A stretch of 64,000 bases of DNA from Myrica gale (lineage: Eukaryota; Streptophyta; Magnoliopsida; Fagales; Myricaceae): assembly GCA_963930655.1 (NCBI GenBank), contig OZ005609.1:15387001-15451000 (forward strand). The letters run 5' to 3'. This document shows, piece after piece, positions 34,773 through 45,713 of this stretch. Under the pieces are notes generated by a model, which ran no database searches, was not told where the DNA came from, and saw only the letters and a program-made list of their open reading frames with translations. The position numbers were made by a program, and so were the translations under genes. The first letter of the stretch is position 1. The number at the start of each line of letters is the position of its first letter.

Positions 34773-36800
34773 AATCTAGTTCTTAATGCATCCTGAATTT
34801 TATGAAAGCTAGGCGAATTTTATATAACAAATGCATGATGATTTTTCCTATATTTCTTAGGCTCATCGGGTACAAAAAGAATTCGTGGGCAGGAAAAATG
34901 CACATTATTTGAGAAACTTAGGAAGCAAGGGCGGGTTCATATTGATGTCCCAAATAATGAGCGAGGTGCATCAGGTGAGAATGCTGGGATGTTTGTTGGG
35001 CTAGTGACGTATATAGTGCTACAATTCGCAGATATGAGGTATAAGAGTTGGTCCTACATTCCTAAAAAGGAGAAAGACAAGCTTATTGCTAGGGTTCTGG
35101 TGAGTTTCAATTTGTAATTGACGCGAATTTACATTTGGTTATAGCAACATTCATTTACTTTAGTATAACATACCACTTATGAAATCTTACTGGGGGATTT
35201 CGAATTGGATTGGGAACTGTATGAAGACTGGGAGTGTATAAAGGCAAAGTTGGCTTACATCTACAACCACCATAACCACGAGCTCCATAAAATATATAAG
35301 AACTTTGCAACACCAAAAGAGGCAAGGACCAACCCTCCAGAAGAAGTTGCAAAAGCTGATTGGCTGAATATGTGTGACAAATGGGAAGACGCAAAGTAAG
35401 ATTATCATATAGCAACGTAGTCTAATGATTCATTGCCTATCACCCTAAGGAGCTAGGAAGTTTTGGAATAGTTAGGGTGTATAGATTATTTTATGCTTAT
35501 CTATTTGCTTTAAGAAAAATATGGTAGACAAGTAGTTGAAAGAACTTGAATGGTATGTTCTCTAAGTCAAGGGAATTTGGTTACTAAATCTAAGGGCTGA
35601 CAAGGTAGTAGATGAGATAAATAAACTCTTTATACTCTGATATTCGTCAAACAGGCTTGGAATAGCGCATGTACCTTACGGCTAACAGTATCACTTTGTT
35701 TCCATGTCACTATTCTTAATTCATCAAGTAGAAACAGTAGGAAATTTCATAAGCCAATGGTTATTTGTTTGCTAATAAGGAGTAGGTGACTCATATATCA
35801 TCTGCTACATGAAGCTTTTGCTTATGATTTTTATGTGAGAATGTCTAGAAAATAATTTGCTGCAACCAGAACAAAAATGGGGAAAACAATTGTGTTTGAC
35901 AGTGGCAACATATGATATTTGTCACTTCCATTTTACAAAGGGTTTCTTCCTTAATAGTGGAGCAGGTAACTTGGGATTGATCTTATAAACGAAGTTTTTT
36001 ATTTATTTTAGAAATCAGATTTAGGTTAGGTTTGTAAATGAGAGCACAATCTCGAGAGACACCATTGTCACTCCCTAACTTTGTTGACGATGGAATATCT
36101 CTCGATTCCTTTGTATCACTGAGCTTCTGTGGATTGGATGGATTTCACCATGGTTATACTATTATTTTATTGACTTGCCATGTTTATAGCCCTAATGTTT
36201 TTGCTAGTTGGGATATCTTTGAATGACTTGAACACCTATTTCCTGTTTACAACCATATGTCTTGATCTTTTATCATTAAGTGTCACAAGAGCAGCTATTA
36301 AATGCAAATGAAGGAGGATGAAAATCTATTCAGTTCTACTTTAGATCCCACATCAAAAATGACAACAAATTCACTAGCACAATAAGAAAATATAGATATG
36401 TGAGTATACAATGGATAGAAGGTATAGGCAAATTTGTCAACCTAATTCAGTTCTAATAATTATGAATGAAAATGAATTGTTATATGTGCAGGAGATGAGG
36501 GAAGCATTATTTGGAGAAAGATATTGTAGCAAAGCTCAAAAGAAGAGGTTGAGCAAGTGTTTCATGAAGTTCTTGATCATCGCTTCGGACATGTAAGAGG
36601 GCTAGGAAAGTCTACTTTACCTAAATCAGCACCATCATCACACTCATCTCAAGTCACTTATCTCACCAAAAAATTGAAAAATATAAAACTGAGTAGGAAA
36701 TATGTAGAGAGAAGTATGAGAACATGCAAGCCACTATGCTAGAGATGATACCCGCTTCGATTCATATGGTTCAAAAGTGGATATTCTAGTGTCATAAAGA

Positions 36801-37749
36801 AGCAACCTAGAAGAATGTTTGGGGGATAGCCAACCATAGCTTGAAAGAAGTTTGAGACATTTTTCATTTCTTGGTATATTTAGCAAATTATCGTTTCACT
36901 TGAATAGGCAATGATATCTAACATGTGTACATAAAATAGATTTAATCTTTGTACCTGATGTATATTCCTCAATTTCACATCTTACTCATTAGTTTTATAT
37001 ATTTGTGCGTATTTGATATATGAATGAAATAGAAGTTCTAGTTGATCGTTGTGTTAGCAATAAGTAGCTTTTATACATTTGTTTTTTTTTTAATGTCATA
37101 GTTTTTGTTTGTAGATGAGAGGCTGGACGGATAAACAATATACTCAGTTGCAAGGATTAAAAACAAGCCCCTAATACTCTTCACTGACAGAGAGTACTAC
37201 GTAGTCGAATTCATTTCTTTTATTTTTTTTATAAGCACGTACTGGACTTCATTTCAACTGTAATTGCTCAAAGGTTTCTGAATACACTGCCACATATATA
37301 CAAATGTGCAAAGAATATTCAAAAGCCTATTCTATCAGATAGCATGAAAACTAGTTGGCCTGGGCCCCATGGGTATCGGGGCCCAGGCCAATTAATGAAA
37401 AAAATAAAAACATTTACATGAGAAATTTTATTTTGGGCGGAGGAATGGGTAGCGACCGTCCTGGTTCGCTACCCTCTCCTTACACCACTGCCAACAGCTG
37501 AATTTCTTTCTGTACGACACGCCGACAGACATGTTTCTCTACCACAACATTTTGCCATCTTTCCTTCGTCATTTGTCTCTCGCAACGGCCCAACCTCGTC
37601 ATCACCATCCATCTTTTGCTAGGACCCTTTGTATTGTCGACTTTGCTCAGTTCCAGCAATTCTCTGGCCGCTAACCCTGCTTTCTTGCAAGGACCCTTTG
37701 TACCGTCGGCTTTGCTCAGTTGTAGGAGTCCTCTGGCCGCCAGCCTTAC
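36801..37749. other. Unassigned DNA with a strong hairpin and a short duplication
   Basis: A 14-bp perfect stem (37355-37368 with 37378-37391) and a 63-bp unit in two copies (about 37618-37745, GGACCCTTTGTA and CTCTGGCCGC). No gene is called; the ORFs on both strands at 37480-37868 come from this repeat. Confidence 0.5.
37355..37391. repeat. Perfect GC-rich hairpin
   Basis: TTGGCCTGGGCCCC, a 9-base loop, then its exact complement GGGGCCCAGGCCAA. It stands alone in AT-rich DNA. Confidence 0.9.
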
Positions 37750-40710
37750 TGTCATGCCCCGAACGGCATCCCGCAGGGACTGTGACAGCCGCGAGCTATC
37801 CCCCGGATAGCTCCAGCGTTCTTACTTACAACCTTACGTACTTACGACGGAAACGTACAGGATCATAAGGGATTCGAGCTAAATCTTATCATGATCAGGG
37901 TTCTCATTAAGTTTGCATACAAAACATATATAACATATTTTACTCCCAACAAGTGACGGATATCATCGATCAAGTCACAAACATCAAAATATGAATATAA
38001 TCTTGTTCTTCTAAGTCAGGTAGTCCTCCTGACTTTCTTCACCTGAGGCATCTGGAATGACAATTTTAAAAAAACGTGAGTCAAAAAGACTCAGTAAGGG
38101 AAAAACGTAACTTAAAACATGCTCTTGACTTATACTTGCTTAATCATGAAAAAGAAACTTTATTCGTGATGCACATGCATGTCATGGATATGCATATGCT
38201 CTTGCTTGAATTCGGCCCCGGGCCCTTGAAAATATTTCTTTCGTACTTGTTCTTGAAATTGGCCCTTGGCCCTTGAAAATCACTTATTCATACTTGTGGG
38301 CTTATTCGCTCCATTTGACCCCTGAAGTCAGGGTTGTGCGTTCCCTTTGGAACCGTCTCCGATTTTCCTTGGAGACCTTACATACGGTCAAGCTAGCACA
38401 CCTTCTCGCATTAGTCCTTCAGTGGCTAGACATGACCCTTGGAGGCCCACACCTTCTCAATGTCCTTCAGTGTGGTTCGCACAGCCTCTTGGATTCACCC
38501 ATCCTTCTCGCATTCGTCCTTCAGTATGAGAGTCCATCTTGATGGTACGGTTATCAACCAAGGATATATTTCTGTCTCTCGAAAGCGATTTAAACGTTTC
38601 TTAGCATTAAGAAATAAGTACGTAATCATATAAATTAAATATTTGCATTTTAAAAACGGTTATCAACCAAGGATATATTTCTGAAAATATAATATTATTC
38701 TCAAATTTTTATATAGAATTCTTTATTAATTAATCTTACTAAATTTTCTAATCTAGCAAGCTAATTGCACTTAATCGAATCTTAATCTTTCACCTATTAC
38801 ATATATCACACTAAGTCTTTAAATTCGCCAATTACTAAACCTAATCATAATTAATTTTTAGCTTAACATTAAACTCCTATGCAACCCGAAAATATAAGCT
38901 ATTTTGTTCACCCTAAGTTTCGGCCAACCTAGGTAATTTCTTCAATCAATACTTAACACCACAAGACTTTGCTAATTCATTTAATCCGGATCTTTAACTT
39001 ATCATCTATGTTTTTCTCTTACTAATATGACGGGTTTTATGATTGAGCTTAAATATTCTAACTTATTTAGTCATAACCCTAATTTTATGTATTCATCACA
39101 TGTAAATATATTTTCATCTATTATAAGCTTGCAATTAGGGTTTCCTTTCATTAGGTCATTCGGCCAAAATCAAGTTCATGTGTTCTTTGGTCACAATTTC
39201 ATCTCCAATGGTGATCCCATCCTCCATTTCTCAGATTCACAACCTAGGATCTACAAATCACAAAACAAACTCAAGATCTAGCAACACATCATAATCGGCC
39301 AGCACCTATTAGTCACAAAACAATTAGGTTTTCTTTTGAATCTATCGATTTGCATGCATCTTCTATATTTTATGATTAATATCATGCATAGGGTTATCAA
39401 ACTTACACATATTATGGCCAACCAACAAATCTACACATATACAAAATCATACTTGAAGATCTAGGGTACACATGGTTCGGCCAATCACCAAATATCACAC
39501 TTTTCATGCCAAAATCGCAACATGCACTTCCCTTTGCATCTTATAACCTAACTAGCATGCATTAACTTCATATCTTCATCATATACAACCAACAACATCA
39601 GATCTACACTTTAGTAACTTCAACAATAATAGATCTAAGGAAATATCCAACTTACATTCGGCCAAACGCAACATAAGTCTAGATCTAAACTTATCTAGCA
39701 TACATTGTTCAATCCTTGCATTTTTCCAACATTCAAACTTAGATCTCATGTTTATATGGCCAGATCTAGTATTATACCTTAGGGTTGATTGCATAACCTC
39801 AAGATTTAACAAAACTCAAGACACTAACTCAAGATCCCACTATGATACATTCGGCCAACACTATTTTTCAAAACCAACAACATCACATCTTTGGCCTTAC
39901 CTTGATGATTATCACAAGCTTGAGTACCTAGCACAATAAAATACCCTAGGTTAGAACTTATGAAAAACTTTAAGCAAGAACACTAAATAGAATCAAGCCT
40001 ACCTCTACCTTCACCAAACTTTTACCAAAACTCTTCCTTCTTCCAACTTTCGGTTCACCCTCCTTAAAATAGTTCCAAGCTTGATTTGAGGTGCTAAGGT
40101 GAGTTTTATGGTGGGGGGAATATGGTAAGCTTGAATGATTAGTTCTAATGGAAATGAACTAAACTTCTTCAAGAGAAAGGTGGCTAATGGGTAGGGTTTT
40201 CAAAGAAGAAAATGGTGTTTGCACAATGTGAAGATTCGGTCACCACAAAGAGACGTCTAAACTTGAGCTTTTGGAGTGTGATTTAGGATGTAAAAGGGAA
40301 AGGAACAAAGCTTGATTCTTAGAGGAGTGGTTCGGCCAAGAGGAGAAAAAGAGAGGGTTGAGAGAAAATGAGGTATTTGGCCAAGTGAGGGAGAAATGGA
40401 GAGTGAAGTGAATTGGTGATATTCGGCCAATGCTCATTCAATTGTGAAGTGTGAGAGAATGAGTCTCCCAAGGTGAGTTATGGCTATGACACATGACAAG
40501 GACAAGGTGGAATTGACAAGAGAGAAGGTTTGAAGGAGAAAAAGGGGATGAATGGGGGCCTTGGTCGACCAAGCATGTATTCTTTCTTCTCTCTGTTCTT
40601 TTCACCTTTTTCCTCACATCAACTCTTGTCTCCTAAAGCATGACCTTGCATTGGATTTATTTCTCCTTTTTCCCTCTTGATCTACACGTGAATCACCCCA
40701 GAACATCTGT
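37750..40710 (-). mobile_element. Chromovirus-like LTR, truncated (copy B)
   Basis: Starts TGTCATGCCCCGAACGG at 37750 (the LTR end in element sense). It shares with copies A and C the TGAGTC...GACTCA hairpin (38077-38093) and the subrepeat region at 38290-38540. A 1.5-kb part (38900-40440) has about nine TTCGGCCAA motifs. Homology to copy A seems to stop near the GGTGATTCACGTG at about 40690-40705; the expected outer end is not seen, so it is probably truncated. Confidence 0.7.
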
Positions 40711-41467
40711 TGTTGGTACTGTTGGCATTCCAAATTTCTTCAAGCTTTTCTCGGCTAATTTTGGTCGCAGTGGGAGCATTTCAGCGACGATCCTCACAAA
40801 TAGTTGTTAAATGTCATTATTGATGGGGCAATTGCATACTTGTTCAACAACTTTCTCGGCAGGAGTTAATCGACGTGGGAGCACTTTGTCTAAGATCCGT
40901 AATTGTCGTTGTTGAAGCTCTTTATTCATGAAGCAATTGCTCTAGAATGAACAACGACACATTTTGTTGCAATAAAGCTTTATCCACGAGTTTCCACAGT
41001 TTTATCAACGAGATATTGTGCTATTAGAAGGCAAATTTTTTGTATAGAGGTTTGTTCATTGTTGGGCCAAAAACCAATCAACCCGATAGAAACCAAAGTT
41101 GATTAGGCTTGAGTATTTTGGGCCCGACCCTGACCGAACTCCGTATATGGGCCGCTCGAAATCGGATAAGGTCTGAACAATCCTAATTTGAATTTATATG
41201 TACACGTATTGAATACGGTTTCTCCAATAATGAAAGGCTGATTTCCTTTCAACTATTAATGTGGTGTTTGAGTGCTACAATTTTGGCACCCCTAATTAGA
41301 AAAACTATACAATAATCTCTATCTCCCAATCAAATTATTATTTTTCATTATAATATTCATTCAAATCTTATATCTTCATTATTTTTCACAAACTCTCACA
41401 AACTATCTTTACTTTTTCAATAACTCTCATAATTCAAAATTTTAACCACCAATAAATTTAAAAGGCT
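40711..41467. other. Unassigned DNA, possibly the degraded right end of a CACTA element
   Basis: Contains CGTTGTTGAAGC and CAACGACACATTTTG-type motifs and the end-like TTTTTTGTATAG (41036-41047) followed by AGG. The rest is AT-rich with no gene. Confidence 0.3.
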
Positions 41468-41879
41468 AAATTACCCTACCGCTATTGGGGTTTGCTCAAT
41501 TCCGAAATTGGTCCCTAAGGTAACATTTTTCCTACGGGGACTCCTGGGGTTAGGACTCATTCCCACTTTTATCCTTCCGTTAAAGAAGGCAACGGAAGTT
41601 GCCGATGTGGCTAACGACATTCACGTCAGACCCACTTACCCATCGACACGTGTTAGCAGTTGTCATCTCATTTAACCCAACTTAAAACAATGGGTCTCAC
41701 ATGCAACATGGCTTTCCCTGTTGGATTAAATAATCTACGTCATTCGATTAGCTAGTTTGATCTCTCCACATCCTAATTAATCATCCCAGCCTGAACAAAG
41801 AAATCCTCAAATTCTTCGAAAGCTCCCACACTGCAAGAACCTTAACTTTCAGCCCCCTTTTTTTTATTTTGAATTGATT

Positions 41880-42341
41880 CTACGCTCAACTCGTGCCACA
41901 TTCTCTCGCGATATCTAGGAGAACAACATCTTCCTCTACGAGTGATGGTAGACATGGTGAGTGACATTGGTCGAATTGGAGCTGCAGGGCGACTCACGTC
42001 TGTGCTTCTATGGGCTGAAGGCACGGATGAGGACAACCATGACAGAGGGGAATTTAGGTAGGAGATTCTTCGGTTGCTCTCGATATTCAAGTAGTTTGGT
42101 TAGCATTTTCTTTCCGCTTGAGTCATTAAGATTGATTTAATTCTGAGTTTGTACAAATTTTTTGTTGCTTGTGCAGAGACATTTGGCTTGAAACTATTTT
42201 GAATGGATTGACCCCCCTCCTTCCGCACGTGGAGAAGATGAGATTGCTAATATGGTGAGGAAGATGATGATCATGGAGGAGCAGCTCCATAAATTGAAGG
42301 TAAAGGAGAGGCATCTTAAAGCTATTTTGTTGGGTTCCTAA
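41880..42341 (+). pseudogene. GRF-type zinc-finger protein remnant
   Basis: Exon 1 (to about 42091) reads CFYGLKARMRTTMTEGN then LGRRFFGCSRYS. After an intron, exon 2 (42177-42341) reads NYFEWIDPP and a coiled tail MVRKMMIMEEQLHKLKVKE ending at TAA 42339. GRF fingers bind single-stranded nucleic acid and are common in plant mobile elements and repair proteins. The second Cys of the first pair is Tyr, and the Cys before NYFEW is a stop (TGA 42189-42191), so the finger is dead. Confidence 0.6.
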
Positions 42342-43780
42342 ATGTTCTTTGGTTGTGTTTGGCTCGTTTGCATTAAAACCACTGCAGGGGCCCTTATTTC
42401 TACCTTACCTTAGTAGTTATATGATGTAGGTTTAGGTGGGTTCTTGGAAGTATAATGTAGGTTTGATGTAGTGAGTAGTGAAATGTGTAGGATTCTGGCT
42501 TTAGATTCTAATGACTATTGAAATGTGAAATATATGAATCATTTTGTATGGATATTACACTCCTACCTAATTTGTTTGCTAGTTGTTCTTGACTGCTATG
42601 AAAAATTTTCCAGGTGCTGACAAATGATATTAGGATTGATAACTTAGTTTTCATGTTGTGCAAATCTTAAACAAGTGTATTTAAGTAGTCTGAAATATAT
42701 GAATGGAAGAAAGAAAATATATGAATCATATATTGAGGAAGCTTGCTTGATGCAAGGTGTAATGGAAGAAAGCAAATTTTGTACATTACTTGCTGCAAAA
42801 CCTCAACAAAGTGTTTTCAAAATGCATGTTTTCTTGCTGCAAAACAACTTATTTGGACAATTTGGTAGATATGGATACAATTTGGTACAATTTTGGGTAT
42901 TTGCACAATCTGGAATGGACATTTGCACAACAGAGAAAACTAGAAATGTGCTATTTGCACAATCTCTAAAATGGACATTGCACAACAGGAAAATCTGGAA
43001 ATGTGGTATTTGTATAATCTCTAAATCTAGGGATTTACACAATCTCTAAAATGGACATTTACATAGGAGGAATTTGAAAATGTGCTATTTGCACAATCTC
43101 TATATTTGTGCTATTTGCACAATCTCTAAAATGGTACTTTCCATAATCTGTAAATACACAAGAAAAGATTGATTCCTAGAAATGTACATCTTTGAAATTA
43201 GATTCCATAAAATCACAAATTGTTCAGAACAATTACAATACATTCAAGAAGAGATTGATTCCCACTAATCTAAAAATTTCCAACATGGCGATTGCATCTG
43301 TTGATCATGTTGGTAATAGCAATACATTCATCCAAAAAACATTCAGAACTAATTTAATTACCAACATGATAATTGCAATACATTCAACACAAAAAAGGTT
43401 CCAAGAATCCTAATTAACTACCAAAATAGTATGTACAAAACAGTACCCAAAACACATTTCATAATATTCACAACATCTCATAATCATTTCCCATCCTCCA
43501 TAAAAATCACTGCATCGAACTACCACCATAAGTTGGACTCTTCTTTCATGGAGATCTCCTCGGTTGGAATGGTTATGACCCTCTGGCATTTGTAACCCTT
43601 TTCTGTGATGGTTAGCATGGATGTGACGCTCCAGCATTCACAACCCTTATCTACAATGGTTGGGACTGTGATGTTTGTGACAGAGAGGGTTGTGATGCTC
43701 CACCCTATATTAATGAGCAAATCATTCAATTAGTCACCATCTTGGTAAACTTTATATTGCCCTAACCAACCAATTTTACC
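42342..43780. other. Between the two MULE genes; minisatellite
   Basis: No gene. From about 42895 to 43150 diverged units of TGTGCTATTTGCACAATCTC and AAAATGGACATTTGCACAA repeat about five times. A second, weaker repeat around CAATACATTCA lies at 43235-43395. Confidence 0.6.
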
Positions 43781-43789
43781 TTTGTCATG

Positions 43790-45713
43790 GTTCACTTTTG
43801 AGGTGTGATCTTCGCATTAGTGTTTGAGTCCCCATGTTTGTTGGTCCACTAGATTTGTCGCCAGTCTGTTTCATCTTTCTATTGGATTGCCTAACGACTG
43901 AGTTAGATGCTCTAGGCTGAGCCTCAGCATCCTGCAAAATAAACATCACGCCTTATTATTTACAAACACATTCAGAATTAAACCTGATTTTATTATATGG
44001 AAACACATTCAGAATTAAATCTTCTTTGGCCTTCCTGGCATTGTTCTTGTTTGCGGCGATAGAAGTTGGCCAGATTTTGAATGTGGCCACTTAGCCGGAC
44101 CCGACATCAGTGTATCACAGGAGTATGCTACCAGGTAGGCTTCCTTTCTGTAATAGTCAACTATGAAATCTTATGGAATCAATCAATCTGCATAGATTGC
44201 AACACACACGTACACACAAGCGATCCCATTGAGTTGCCACCGCCCACATGAGTAGGTTCTTTCTCCAATATTCACCAACTTCCGCTCTCCATCCATTGTG
44301 TCAACTTCAAACATAGTCTCATCGTGTCATAAACGCAAACAATGGACCGTTTTAGTCTTGTTCCATTCCAGCTTCCTACGAATATGAGGACATATGTCTC
44401 ACGTGGCCTTTGAAATCCCTTAATGCTTATGAACAAATCTGTTAAAAAGTTATCTTCTCATAATCTCCAGCATAGAAAAAATTGGTTTACCGCGTGACTC
44501 TTGATCCAAGAGTTAAATTTCTATGCGATGTTGTTAAGCAGAACATCACACTTGCTGCTTGTCTTGAAAGCATGCTTGAACCATCCTTTTGGATTAACCT
44601 TTTCCAAGTATCCATATGCAGGTGGATTGATCCCTTTCAACACCTCCATCAAGGCCAAAGGTGGCATGTTAGGATTATCTCTAATGCCCTCCACGTGCTT
44701 CCCAGCAGTGAACTTGTAATCAAGCTTCAAGTTCTTGTGATGTGGACCTCATTGGTGAATGGATTTTGAAAGTTTTTATATGGATGGCCTCCTTTTGATA
44801 TATGAATTATGCATGTATCTTCCAACCACACTCCCTTTTACAAACTGATGTACACTGAAACTTATCATTTTATATATACTTATAATCAAAGTGCCTCTAA
44901 ATCCCATACAACTTTAAGACCTCCTTAAATAATCGGACATCCCTAAACTTAAGTCCCTTCTCCAAGTGGACCCTGCCTTTAAGCTCTTCTTCACGAAACT
45001 CTTTATATTTTCTCATCTTGGGAGCATCACCGTCAGCCCCATCACCCTCACTAATGCTTTCAGAAGCCTCAATATCAAAACCCTTATATGTATGTGGATC
45101 CTCAACTTAAGCTCCACTTATCGAGCCCCGGCCAAACCATTCCATAGCACTATTCCTTTTATCAACAACTGCCTTAACACGAACCTCTTCTTCCTCAACA
45201 ACTGACCGTTTTCCTTGAGCCTTTTCTATACCTTTCTCTAGTGTAGCTTGCACTTCCTCAGCATCAACTACTTAAGAGTCACAAAACAATTGTGGTACCT
45301 CCTCATCACTTTCTTCAAAATCACTCATTTCTCTTCCCAGCATAGCATGATCTAATCCTTCCACATCTACTTCGTCATCAACATCTAATCCCTTAACAAC
45401 GGGTACCCCTTCACTCTCATCCTCAGCAACAGGTACCCCTTATTGTCCCCCCAACAACATGTGGTCCTTAATCCTCCCTCTCAGCAACATGTACCCCTTC
45501 ACCCTGCCCTTACTAACATGTATCCCTTCACCCTCACCCCCCAACAAGTGAGCTGGATGAGTGGAGGTGAATCCAAGGAACCTCATCCGGCACACTTAAA
45601 TTGTGCTCCACATAAATTCTCAACGACTCATGCCCCTCTCGTGTACTATGATCTATCAGCTTGTAAACATCTGCATCGGTTTCAAGTGAATTGATCCTAC
45701 ACTCAAAGGGTTC
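43790..45713 (-). pseudogene. MURA-type MULE transposase lacking its catalytic core
   Basis: On - from 45713: SREGHESLRIYVEHNLSVP-type N-terminus, an acidic stretch (DDEVDVEGLDHAMLGREMSD), then the MuDR DNA-binding block (HLEKGLKFRDVRLFKEVLK, CKRECGWKIHA) with stops. It jumps straight to the post-catalytic part (LDYKFTAGKHVEGIRDN, INPPAYGYLEKVNPKGWFKH, SKCDVLLNNIA, 44521-44730) and a SWIM finger (TYSCGRWQLNGIACV, about 44240-44280), with tail LVAYSCDTLMSGPAKWP. The DDE domain between the two parts is absent. MURA cuts and joins MULE ends, so this copy is inactive. Confidence 0.8.

Larger units (their letters stand above)
32866..36800 (+). pseudogene. Transposase_24 (plant CACTA second protein) remnant
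   Basis: Separated exons on +: about 32866-33070 (GRGRF-type start, ending MPHMFNSGAG before a GT donor), 34861-35099 (KRIRGQEKC, GMFVGLVTYIVLQFADMRYKSWSYIPKKEKDKLIARVL, then GTGAGT), about 35195-35395 (WECIKAKLAYIY and ARTNPPEEVAKADWLNMCDKWEDAK, then GTAAGA), and about 36490-36790 (VLDHRFGHVRGLGKS, then a coiled tail ENMQATMLEMIPA). This order fits the Transposase_24 family of plant En/Spm elements, probably a DNA-binding partner of the TNP2 protein. Stops and frame changes break the last exon. An LTR (33103-34772) lies in the first intron. Confidence 0.7.
41468..45713. mobile_element. Broken MULE (Mutator-like element)
   Basis: Inferred element made of a GRF zinc-finger gene remnant (+) and a MURA-type transposase remnant (-) pointing toward each other, beginning at a MULE-end-like stretch near 41468-41560 (CTAAATTACCC, TTGGTCCCTAAGG). 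Its right end is cut by the LTR at 45714. Whether both genes belong to one element is inference. Confidence 0.45.

Noticed and set aside
33098-34779. Target duplication for LTR copy A
   Set aside because: The 5-base flanks GCATC and AATCT differ. ATGCATC occurs on both sides but would need a non-standard LTR end.
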